Assembly (NCBI GenBank): GCA_030432655.1
Contig: JAUILA010000005.1
Location: forward strand, 124,001 to 188,000
Source of the DNA: Bacteroidia bacterium
Lineage (GTDB): Bacteria; Bacteroidota; Bacteroidia; Cytophagales; Cyclobacteriaceae
Direction of reading: 5' to 3'
Length of the DNA: 64,000 bases
Every line of letters starts with the position of its first letter. The first letter of the stretch is position 1. Under the pieces are notes generated by a model, which had not been told where the DNA came from, searched no databases, and was given only the letters and a program-made list of their open reading frames with translations. Position numbers and translations under genes: made by a program. Shown here one piece after another: positions 51,927 through 60,058 of the stretch.

Positions 51927-54230
51927 TCAATCTTCATTTGCCGAATTAGATTCAGGCAGGGAGAATACCAGATACCCTTTAGGTAAGGCGCCAGGTTTCT
52001 TCGAGTTATCGTAACTTCCCTGATCAAACCGGTACGACGAATTGATGACCAGATATTGCTTTCCATTAATTTCATACATCACCGGTTGTCCGCTGGTTTC
52101 GTGACTTAACGTTGTTTCCCACAGCTTTGTGCCTTTATATGCATCAAACGCATACAGCATTCCTCCCTTGCCCGTGGCAAACACAACCCCAGTCGAAGTT
52201 ACGACCATTCCTTTCCGGATGGTTCCGGCCGGGGCTCCAAATGATTTATCCCCTTTGGCATAGGCAGAGTCAAGTCCGATCGGCTGTCGCCAGATAATCG
52301 TTCCCTCATTCAGATCATAAGCGGTCAAGGTGGCCCATGGGGGACTCAGGAGACCTTGCCATTCCGTCCCGTAATCGGTGCTGTAACGGGCTTCCGGAGC
52401 TTCCACGCCAGTAGGATAATCCGACATGGCTTCGGCCCGGATGGAATCTTCCCGAATTTCTGCTCCGCCCGACGCCACCACAGGACCTTCGATTTCAACA
52501 GTTTCTTCCTCACCTCCAAACCGGAATCCGGCCGGTGTTCCGCCCATGTACCGGTACAAACCGAAAAGGGTACGGTCATCCACGTGTACAAACGCAGGCA
52601 TAAGTCCTTTGCCCTCGGTAATAATATTCTTAAAATCATTGAACATCAGACGTTTTCCAGCCTCGGTTAAGGAAGGTCCTGCCGCACCAGCCATATCTTT
52701 TCCATGGCATGTCTGGCATTGGTTCTCATAAAGACTTTTGATTCTTTTAAGTGCACTTGCCGACAATACCGGTCTGTTTTCTTCCACGTTGTATAATCTG
52801 TAGACTGATCCGTATTCCTCTGACATAATATACACCAGACCTTTTTCCGGATTGGAGGCTGTATTCCCATAACTTGCACCGCCAAGGGCTCCCGGCATCA
52901 TAATCGTTTCATATTTATCCGAAGGCGGGACAAACAAACCGGAACGTGCCGAGTCCAGCCTCTCAAGCCAGGCCTTTCTGGTTTCTTCCGGAAGATAGGG
53001 GTTCAGCGTTTCCTTTGTCACTTCGTGCCTGGTAAAGTCAGGCACCACGGCGGGAATTGGCTGTGTCGGCCAGGATTCTTCACCAGGCATTTCACTGGAC
53101 GGAAATTCCCGCTCTTCTATCGGAAATACGGGTTCACCCGTTTCCCGGTCAAAGACAAACACAAATCCATGTTTAGTCGCTACGGCCACCGCATCAATTT
53201 GCGTACCTTCCCGGTTCACTGTTATCAGTTGGGGCGCCGACGACAAGTCATAATCCCAAAGGTCGTGATGGACGGTTTGAAAATGCCATATCCGTTCTCC
53301 GGTACGTGCATTAACGGCTACCAGGCTGTTTCCAAACAGGTTGCTTCCTTTCCGGTCAGCCCCATAGAAATCATAGGTCGGTGACCCGATTGGCAGATAA
53401 GCGATCCCGCGGTCTGAATCAACAGATATTTCGCTCCATACATTAACTCCGCCCACATATTTGTAGGCATCTTCAGGCCAGGTGTCATGTCCGAATTCTC
53501 CTGGTAAGGGAATAGTGTGAAACGTCCATTTAAGATCACCTGTTACCACATTGTAGGCCCTGACATATCCCGGGGGAGAAAAGTACCCTTCACCAGGTGC
53601 TGAGCCCAGGATCAGCAAATCTTCAAAGAGAACACCTGGCATCATAGCCTGCATTCTGCGAATCGAAGAAGGTTCCCGGTTGAGACCCTCACGCATATCC
53701 ACATATCCGTTTGTACCAAACGAACTGATGGATTTTCCGGTTCGGGCATCAATGGCTTGAATTGAATTGTCGAGGGTAAACAACAGCCTTTTATCTGAGC
53801 CGTCCTCACTTTCCCAGTAATTGATGCCTCTCCGGGTGATTCCCTGCAGTCCGGTATGGATCCAGATTTCGTCACCTGTACGTGCGTCAATAGCAATGAG
53901 AGAATAATTCTTGCCAATGACAAACATCAGCGTGTCGACTACGATCGGACTGAAATGATAATTGGCCTCGTCATTGGTTGGATACATCCAGGCCAATTGC
54001 AGTTGTCCGGCATTTTCAGGGGTGATTTGCTCCGCCTCAAAATATTTCGACTGTTCAGGACCTCCGCCATAGTGAGTCCAGGTAGAATATGAAGCCGGAG
54101 TAGACTCGTTATCGGGTTCGCATGCAACAGAAAACAGACCAGTAAGTAGAATTAAGACCAGTCCGCAGATAGAAGTTCGCTTATAACGTTTGGCACAAGT
54201 ATCATCATATAACCTCACAATTTCTTTCAT
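51927..54230 (-). CDS. PQQ-dependent dehydrogenase with inserted cytochrome c domain
   Basis: 767 residues, lipoprotein (lipobox FSVAC at about Cys37). The eight-bladed quinoprotein propeller starts at WTHYGGGPEQSKYF and shows W-motif repeats (GDEIWIHTGLQG, GERIWHFQTVHHDLWDYDLSSAP). A cytochrome c domain interrupts it: Cys-Gln-Thr-Cys-His at 505-509 and the Met ligand in GKGLMPAF, then the propeller closes (ATLTAYDLNEGTIIWRQPIG). This is the quinoprotein glucose dehydrogenase-like type that passes electrons to the respiratory chain through its own heme. The substrate is probably the sugar imported by the SusCD pair. Starts directly after the DUF1080 stop. Confidence 0.92.
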   Translation of the reverse strand: MKEIVRLYDDTCAKRYKRTSICGLVLILLTGLFSVACEPDNESTPASYSTWTHYGGGPEQSKYFEAEQITPENAGQLQLAWMYPTNDEANYHFSPIVVDTLMFVIGKNYSLIAIDARTGDEIWIHTGLQGITRRGINYWESEDGSDKRLLFTLDNSIQAIDARTGKSISSFGTNGYVDMREGLNREPSSIRRMQAMMPGVLFEDLLILGSAPGEGYFSPPGYVRAYNVVTGDLKWTFHTIPLPGEFGHDTWPEDAYKYVGGVNVWSEISVDSDRGIAYLPIGSPTYDFYGADRKGSNLFGNSLVAVNARTGERIWHFQTVHHDLWDYDLSSAPQLITVNREGTQIDAVAVATKHGFVFVFDRETGEPVFPIEEREFPSSEMPGEESWPTQPIPAVVPDFTRHEVTKETLNPYLPEETRKAWLERLDSARSGLFVPPSDKYETIMMPGALGGASYGNTASNPEKGLVYIMSEEYGSVYRLYNVEENRPVLSASALKRIKSLYENQCQTCHGKDMAGAAGPSLTEAGKRLMFNDFKNIITEGKGLMPAFVHVDDRTLFGLYRYMGGTPAGFRFGGEEETVEIEGPVVASGGAEIREDSIRAEAMSDYPTGVEAPEARYSTDYGTEWQGLLSPPWATLTAYDLNEGTIIWRQPIGLDSAYAKGDKSFGAPAGTIRKGMVVTSTGVVFATGKGGMLYAFDAYKGTKLWETTLSHETSGQPVMYEINGKQYLVINSSYRFDQGSYDNSKKPGALPKGYLVFSLPESNSANED

Positions 54231-54797
54231 TTACAACTCCTTAATACTGATTTTCCGAAATTTTATTTTGCCCGATCCCAATGCCTGTAAACCTATATAT
54301 CCTTCTGACAATGAGGTATCAGTAATATCAGTGGTCAGAATACCGTTAACCCAGGCCTGTATGTGTCCGTCTTCTGCTTTTACTTTGTAAGTATTCCATT
54401 TGTCTGTGGTGTCAACTATCTCCAAAGCATTGGATTTAGTCACAAGAGCTCCGGTTCGGTAATCCTGGTTGGGGTTAGAATCCCAGATATTGAGTTCATA
54501 ACAGTCTTCAATATTGATATCCTTTTTTCCGCAGCGGAAGTAGACTCCGGAATTAATGTTTTGGTCAGGCATAAATTCAAGCTCCAGGATAAAATTGTCA
54601 TAGCTCTGATCTGTCATTACAAATCCTGCTTTCCCATTGGCAACTTCACCCACCAGTTCTCCATCCGAAAATTGCCATTCGGCTTCACCAAACTGCTCCC
54701 AATCCGAAGAATTCTCTTCAAATAGTTGCAGGCCGCTGCTACAGGATCCCATTGACAGGACAGACACCAGGCCAACATGTATGAGGAACGTTTTCAT
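54231..54797 (-). CDS. DUF1080 (3-keto-disaccharide hydrolase) lipoprotein
   Basis: 188 residues from the ATG at 54797 (MKTFLIHVGLVSVLSMGSC, lipobox Cys19); ATGs at 54815 and 54812 in the same frame would overlap the transporter stop. The concanavalin-like jelly roll has family blocks such as FILELEFMPDQNINSGVYFRC, here split over two strands, CYELNIWD, WNTYKVKAEDGHIQAWVNG and GYIGLQALGSGKIKFRKI. DUF1080 proteins were named from hydrolases of 3-keto glycosides; many only bind sugar. It fits the idea that an oxidised glycoside is processed in the periplasm. Adjacent to the quinoprotein gene with no gap. Confidence 0.87.
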   Translation of the reverse strand: MKTFLIHVGLVSVLSMGSCSSGLQLFEENSSDWEQFGEAEWQFSDGELVGEVANGKAGFVMTDQSYDNFILELEFMPDQNINSGVYFRCGKKDINIEDCYELNIWDSNPNQDYRTGALVTKSNALEIVDTTDKWNTYKVKAEDGHIQAWVNGILTTDITDTSLSEGYIGLQALGSGKIKFRKISIKEL

Positions 54798-54801
54798 AAG
54801 T

Positions 54802-55905
54802 TTAATCTTCATCATTCTCCTTTAAGTCTTTTATCGGTTTTGAACGCCACCACAGAGCCAGCGAAGAACCTGTAATATTCATCATGGAGCCGAAAATGGC
54901 AGGGGCAAGGCCAATAGTGCCAGGTTTGCCCAGCGTATCCGCCGCAATACTGCTGGCCAGACCTCCATTTTGCATCCCGACTTCCAATGCAATGGTCCGG
55001 CAATCCTGCTCCGGCATTCTGAAAACTCTGCCAGCCGAATAGCCGAGAAAATAACCGAACATGTTATGTATGAACACGGCCAGAACAAGCAGAAGTCCAA
55101 CGTCGAGCAGATTATCACGACCACGGGCGACAATAATGATCAGGATTACTGCAATTCCTGCCATGGAAAAGAGTGGCATAATCTTCTCCAGGATCTTGAA
55201 CCGGCTATGGAACAGGTGATGAAATATAAGTCCGGCCGCAATCGGCAGAATGACTACCTTTGTTATATCCCACATCATTTTGAGGTATTCCACCTCAATG
55301 AATTCTCCACCAAGGAATTTCATATAGAAAGGTGTTACGAGCGGCGCCAGCAACGTAGCAAATGCGGTCAGCGTAACTGATAGGGCAAGGTTGGCCTTGG
55401 CAAGATAGGCCATCACGTTGGAGGCCAATCCACTGGGGCAGCTCCCGATCAGAATAATTCCGGCCGCAATCTCTGTTGGAAAAGAGAATGCTTGTGCAAT
55501 TCCAAACCCTACAAAAGGCATAATAGTAAACTGGCATAGTACCCCGATAAACACCCCTTTGGGCATTTTAATCACCCCATAAAAATCCTGAATGCTTAAC
55601 GATGTTCCCATACCGAACATGATGATCATAAGAAGTGGCGTAATCAGGTTCTTCAGGTCATAGTCCCCGATCGTAATAAAATATTCCGGAAAATACATGG
55701 CCAGGGTCACCGCGGCCAGAATCACGACCGTATAACTATACCCTCTTAATAGCTCATAGCTTCGAAAAGCAAAGGCCATCGCAATGAACGCAGAGATCAG
55801 GATAATTCCTGCCCACTGGTGATAATCAATGACTGTGAGCAAAATATAAGCCCCGATCAGGACCGCCGAAAGAATAAAAAGAATTCTTGAGGTTTTTTTA
55901 TTCAT
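54802..55905 (-). CDS. BASS-family sodium-dependent transporter
   Basis: 367 residues from the ATG at 55905 (MNKKTSRILFILS); the frame extends to a GTG at 55950, inside a hairpin. About ten membrane helices with family blocks GIILIGSCPSGLASNVMAYLAKANLALSV (split here: IGSCPSGLASNVMAYL and KANLALSVTLTAFATLL) and the later EVGMQNGGLASSIA. Bile acid:sodium symporter family members move small organic acids, including pyruvate (plant BASS2) and pantoate. In this cluster a sugar acid or 2-keto-3-deoxy acid is the natural cargo. It links periplasmic enzymes upstream to cytoplasmic ones downstream. Confidence 0.88.
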   Translation of the reverse strand: MNKKTSRILFILSAVLIGAYILLTVIDYHQWAGIILISAFIAMAFAFRSYELLRGYSYTVVILAAVTLAMYFPEYFITIGDYDLKNLITPLLMIIMFGMGTSLSIQDFYGVIKMPKGVFIGVLCQFTIMPFVGFGIAQAFSFPTEIAAGIILIGSCPSGLASNVMAYLAKANLALSVTLTAFATLLAPLVTPFYMKFLGGEFIEVEYLKMMWDITKVVILPIAAGLIFHHLFHSRFKILEKIMPLFSMAGIAVILIIIVARGRDNLLDVGLLLVLAVFIHNMFGYFLGYSAGRVFRMPEQDCRTIALEVGMQNGGLASSIAADTLGKPGTIGLAPAIFGSMMNITGSSLALWWRSKPIKDLKENDED

Positions 55906-55940
55906 GAAGATATGTGTTCTGAAAAATAATACTGAAAGAA

Positions 55941-55977
55941 TGGTACGCACTGCCTATCCATCAGACTGTGCGTACCA
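55941..55977 (-). terminator. Intercistronic hairpin between the dehydratase and transporter genes
   Basis: TGGTACGCAC (55941-55950) and GTGCGTACCA (55968-55977) form a perfect 10-base stem, 17-base loop. On the coding strand it is followed by a fairly T-rich stretch, so it could be a partial terminator or an mRNA end-protecting stem inside the operon. Confidence 0.55.
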
Positions 55978-56012
55978 GATTTTAGTAAGCCCGTGGGTAA
56001 CGGGATATTCTT

Positions 56013-57311
56013 CTATTCGAAAAAAGGCTGATCTCCGCGGACATATTTCTTCATTGCTTCCTCATTGAGATCCACACCAATTCCTGGCTTTTCTGAAACC
56101 GTAATGAAACTATCCTCCACCCAGTTTTCTTCGTCGAATGTGACAATTTCCTTGTACATTTCGTTGGTGTGAAAGTAGGATTGCCATTCCATGAGATGGA
56201 AATTCGGTACGGTTACACATACATGCGCACAAGCCATCGCTCCAAGAAATGAGGCGACCATATGCGGAGAGAATGGAACATAATACAGATTAGCCAGGTT
56301 GGCAATACGCTGCCCTTCTCCAAGGCCACCGCATTTTTGCAAATCAGGCATGACAATATCCACTCCACCAATCTCGAGGAGACGGCGGAATCCGTAGGCC
56401 AGGTAAATATTTTCTCCCGCACTGATCGGGGTATTGGTTTCTTCTGCAATCCGGCGATATGCATCCACATTTTCCGCGGGGACCGGCTCTTCCAGCCAGG
56501 TCAGGTTCAGTGGTTCCACTTTTTTTGCAATTGCCTGTGCAGTCGGAAAATCATACCTTCCGTGCATATCCACACAAAGATCAATTTTCGGTCCGACTGC
56601 TTCCCTTACCGCGGCTAATTGGTCGTACATTCTGGTGATTTCACCCGGACTGCCAGTCCAGTTGTAGCGGTCATATTTATCAGGGTCCGAAGCATAATCG
56701 AGGTCAAACTTCAGCGCGTTAAAACCCCAGTTGGCTATAGCCTCCGTAGCCGCAGTGGCAAAATCTTCCGGAGAAGGAAACTGATTTCTGTATAACGCCG
56801 TATCGCAATATACCCTCACTTTATCCCTGAATTTACCGCCCATAAGCTGATAAACCGGCACGCCCAGGGCTTTACCGGTAAGGTCCCATAGTGCAGTTTC
56901 TATGGCAGAAAGCACGGCTACATACATGCCGGACTGAGCCCCTCCGAAATGTCCGGCCCTGCGGATTACTTCAAAGGTCCTGTGAATATTGAACGGACTC
57001 TGATCCCGCAGAAACCGCCCCATGCGCTGAACAAGATAATATGTTCCGTTGATGGCATCGACTCCTTCCCCGCAACCATAAATATCCTGGTTGGTATAAA
57101 TTTTAACAAACAGGCTTCCTCCGATTTGTCCGCACTTCACATCAGTGATCTTAAGATCTGACGGCGCTGAAAGTTTAGGATTATTGTCTACTGCACGGGT
57201 AAACTCTTTTCCGTATGTCTGGGATATCCCTGTAAAACCCAGGGCGCCTGCCATAGTGCTCTTTGCGAGAAACGAGCGCCTCGAGTGTGATTTATTGTTC
57301 TTATTTACCAT
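56013..57311 (-). CDS. Tat-exported enolase-superfamily sugar-acid dehydratase
   Basis: 432 residues. The N terminus has a twin-arginine signal (SRRSFLAKS, Arg11-Arg12, then a short hydrophobic stretch). The capping domain and TIM barrel follow. Metal ligands are Asp248, Glu274 and Glu300 (GEN); His250 in the Asp-Met-His motif, His350 in FSPHM and Glu375 in LMEW match the acid/base set of galactonate/gluconate-type dehydratases, not the Lys-x-Lys racemases. It should dehydrate an aldonic acid to a 2-keto-3-deoxy acid. Export of such an enzyme already folded with Mg2+ fits Tat. Overlaps the RraA-like gene by 7 bases. Confidence 0.9.
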   Translation of the reverse strand: MVNKNNKSHSRRSFLAKSTMAGALGFTGISQTYGKEFTRAVDNNPKLSAPSDLKITDVKCGQIGGSLFVKIYTNQDIYGCGEGVDAINGTYYLVQRMGRFLRDQSPFNIHRTFEVIRRAGHFGGAQSGMYVAVLSAIETALWDLTGKALGVPVYQLMGGKFRDKVRVYCDTALYRNQFPSPEDFATAATEAIANWGFNALKFDLDYASDPDKYDRYNWTGSPGEITRMYDQLAAVREAVGPKIDLCVDMHGRYDFPTAQAIAKKVEPLNLTWLEEPVPAENVDAYRRIAEETNTPISAGENIYLAYGFRRLLEIGGVDIVMPDLQKCGGLGEGQRIANLANLYYVPFSPHMVASFLGAMACAHVCVTVPNFHLMEWQSYFHTNEMYKEIVTFDEENWVEDSFITVSEKPGIGVDLNEEAMKKYVRGDQPFFE

Positions 57312-58240
57312 GTTCTTTCTTTTAATATTTCCTGAATTTGTTCTTTAGGGACCGGCAGTTCATCGATATGATCATTCAGCCATTGCGAAAAGTCCTTTTC
57401 AATTTCATCCGCCCAACGGGTATCAATCTGACCAGCAGTATACACGCCCGCCCGTATACGTTCGTGACCAAACAGATCCCTCAGGCGCACGATCTCTGAC
57501 GTTTTAACCACGCGTTCTGCGAGGTGCGGTGGAATAAAAATCACTACTCCCAGTTTGCCCAACACGACATCGCCCGGCATTACCGTTACTTTTCTGATCA
57601 AGGTAGGGGTATTGATACCCATGATCATGGTGTTAATATCCCTCCCCGGATTATGGTAAGAAGGGTCATAACTTGTATAAAAGGAAGTGAATCCCCCGAT
57701 ATCCATTAGTCCTTCCAAATCCCGAATAGCTCCGTCATATACAATACCATTGCCTGAATTTGCATAAATCGCATTACCCACATTATCACCGATCGTCGGA
57801 CCGTTTAGTTTAGCGCCAAATTGATTAGCCACATAGACGTCCCCTTTTTGAAGTAAATCAACAGGCCAGGTATTCTGTCCCCGTCTTCCCTCTTTTCGTC
57901 CTACAGAATCAATTGCACGATGCATATCAGGGCGCCCGGGCATGAAGGTGGCCGTTAATGCCCTACCTACCAGCACGCTATCCGGGTTTATAACCTCCCA
58001 GCCCTCTGCCACCTGATAGGAGAACCCTGCATTTTTTAAAGTTGCCCATGCTTCCTCAATGCTCACAGATTTCATTCGCTTCAGAATGTCATCTGACACT
58101 TTCGGCCTGCCATCAGGAAATCGCTCTCCCTCCCAGGATGGTGTTAGGAAAATTAATTCTTCTTTAGAAATCTGCTGGCTTATGGCGGTTTGCCATAGAA
58201 ATATTGTGAAAGATAAAATTATTATTCTCTTCAGTTTCAT
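57305..58240 (-). CDS. Exported RraA-like aldolase
   Basis: 311 residues from the ATG at 58240 (MKLKRIIILSFTIFLWQT; frame open to TTG at 58246). A signal peptide is cleaved near AISQ. The body is the RraA / HMG-CHA aldolase fold: GDVYVANQFG, GDNVGNAIYANSGNGIVYDG split over two elements, with the catalytic DGAIRD at 169-174 (Arg173, Asp174 for substrate and Mg2+). Members cleave 4-hydroxy-2-oxo acids to pyruvate; a signal peptide is not typical of the classical enzymes. Being translationally coupled to the dehydratase it may act on that product, or on a related acid, in the periplasm. Confidence 0.87.
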   Translation of the reverse strand: MKLKRIIILSFTIFLWQTAISQQISKEELIFLTPSWEGERFPDGRPKVSDDILKRMKSVSIEEAWATLKNAGFSYQVAEGWEVINPDSVLVGRALTATFMPGRPDMHRAIDSVGRKEGRRGQNTWPVDLLQKGDVYVANQFGAKLNGPTIGDNVGNAIYANSGNGIVYDGAIRDLEGLMDIGGFTSFYTSYDPSYHNPGRDINTMIMGINTPTLIRKVTVMPGDVVLGKLGVVIFIPPHLAERVVKTSEIVRLRDLFGHERIRAGVYTAGQIDTRWADEIEKDFSQWLNDHIDELPVPKEQIQEILKERTW

Positions 58241-58376
58241 ATTCAATGATGATTTAAAAGTGGTATAAGAATGCCTGTTTCGCTCCTGAATCTATTTAAT
58301 TAAGTGTAATAAAAACAATTAATTTAACATGAGCGTACGGTATTCCTTACAAACGGAAAAACGATTATGAAGATAA

Positions 58377-58440
58377 GGTCAGCCCGAAGACAGGCAACCT
58401 AAACCAAAAGTTTAAATTTCCCGCCTGTTTCGGACTGACC
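58377..58440 (-). terminator. Intercistronic hairpin after susD
   Basis: GGTCAGCCCGAAGACAGGC (58377-58395) pairs with GCCTGTTTCGGACTGACC (58423-58440) with one mismatch and one bulge. It begins 11 bases after the susD stop on the coding strand. There is no T tract, so it may stabilise the susCD message or attenuate read-through into the enzyme genes. Confidence 0.6.
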
Positions 58441-58450
58441 GCTTAAGGAA

Positions 58451-60058
58451 TTAATTATCCCAGAACACCCTGGTAACCAGATCATCAGTTCCACCTATGG
58501 CCTGAACCGCCGCCTGGTAATTGGCCTTGTTTCGTGATAATTCTGCATCCGGATAGGAAAATCTATGAACAAACCCATCACCCCCGTTTCTCAATAATTC
58601 GTCATTGAAATCATTTCGTTCCAGGTCTGGATATCCGCTTCGCCTGAAATTGGCAAAAGCTTCAGCGCCATTCTTAATGTTCACAATCCAATATTGGGTA
58701 TTGATCAGCTCCAACGCTTCCTCCTGCGAACCAGCCTGAGAATAGGCGATTTCAGGTTGTGATAAATAGGCGTCTATCTCCCCTTGTGATATTTCAGGAA
58801 GTTGTGATCCTGTCTCTACAAGATACAGATCATAAAGTTCCATATCAGCAGAGACGGCATTTTCATAATATTCCTGCGGATCTCCGCTCACCCATCCTCG
58901 TTCGGCTGCCTCTGCCATCAACAGTGCCGTCTGCGAATAGGTCACCCAGAAGGTGGGAGCGGCAATAGAAGCAAGCACGTTGACATTCATTTGTGAATAA
59001 TTGAAACCTCCCTCCTTCGGTCCGCGATACCCATTTTCAACCGTCAGATCGCCGGCAATTACCCCGACCGGAAGACCAAACTGGTCCGTAATGTCCGTAT
59101 TTGGATCTTCGTCCCCAAGCGGATTATTCGGATCATCAAAGTCAGCAATGATATACTTGCCCCGAGGGTCTTCGGTAGTTTTCAACTGATCAACAAACGG
59201 TTCAGCTGCGTAATAAAAGCGGGGATTATTGTTAATTAATCCGTTGTGTGTATTGTTAATAAAAAGCGTACCGTCATAGGTAACGTAAGCATTATCAGCG
59301 TTTGAGGTCATTACACCTCCCGGGCCGTTTACCGCTTCGCCCACTATCGCCTGGGCAGTTGAGGGATCTACTTTTGAATAGCGCATTCCAAGTCGCAGTA
59401 AAAGGGAGTTACCCAGCTTTCTCCACTTATCCACTTGTTCAGCAGCCGATCCTGATGGCTCAGACCCATTTGTACCGTAGAACAAATCTGCCCCCACAAA
59501 ATCTGCGTCCGGATTCAGGCTAGCAATTGACTCCCTGAGCTCGTTCCTCAAATCAGCATAAATAGCCTCATCATCATCGTATTCCGGATAAAACGATACA
59601 GCACCATTTATAGCAGCAAGACCGGAATTAAAATAGGGCACATCACCATAGTGATCGACAATATTCATAAATGCCTGAGCACGCCATATGCGGGTCATGC
59701 TTTGCAGATTGATCCGCTCAGGATTCTCGCCAAGAAGGACAAGAATATGTGTCATTTCCTTCAATCCGCCCGGGTAAATATTCCAGGCACCCAGCTGAAA
59801 GTTATCAATATCGGCATTAAAGTTGAAAGCCAGGGTGGCACCATCATTAAATGGATTAACAAATTGCTGAACAATAGTATGTTCAGATTCCCAGCCTCCA
59901 ATGTCAGTTCGCTGGGCGCCGGCAAACAGCAATTCCGGATCAATGTCCGTTATTGCGAAGGGATCTGTATTTATTTCAACAAAATCCTTATCACAACTTC
60001 CTGCAACTAAAATAATTGCAGACATAAGAATAATTAATTTTATATTTTTCATAGTCAT
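58451..60058 (-). CDS. SusD/RagB-family outer-membrane lipoprotein
   Basis: 535 residues; lipoprotein signal MKNIKLIILMSAIILVAGSC after a second in-frame Met. The body is the TPR-rich SusD-like fold of the SusD-like_2 type (INTDPFAITDIDPELLFAGAQ near the N terminus; QTALLMAEAAERGWV; closing VTRVFWDN). It is the lid and binding partner of the SusC barrel and catches the ligand at the surface. Its ATG overlaps the susC stop (TAATG), so the two are made in step. Confidence 0.93.
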   Translation of the reverse strand: MTMKNIKLIILMSAIILVAGSCDKDFVEINTDPFAITDIDPELLFAGAQRTDIGGWESEHTIVQQFVNPFNDGATLAFNFNADIDNFQLGAWNIYPGGLKEMTHILVLLGENPERINLQSMTRIWRAQAFMNIVDHYGDVPYFNSGLAAINGAVSFYPEYDDDEAIYADLRNELRESIASLNPDADFVGADLFYGTNGSEPSGSAAEQVDKWRKLGNSLLLRLGMRYSKVDPSTAQAIVGEAVNGPGGVMTSNADNAYVTYDGTLFINNTHNGLINNNPRFYYAAEPFVDQLKTTEDPRGKYIIADFDDPNNPLGDEDPNTDITDQFGLPVGVIAGDLTVENGYRGPKEGGFNYSQMNVNVLASIAAPTFWVTYSQTALLMAEAAERGWVSGDPQEYYENAVSADMELYDLYLVETGSQLPEISQGEIDAYLSQPEIAYSQAGSQEEALELINTQYWIVNIKNGAEAFANFRRSGYPDLERNDFNDELLRNGGDGFVHRFSYPDAELSRNKANYQAAVQAIGGTDDLVTRVFWDN

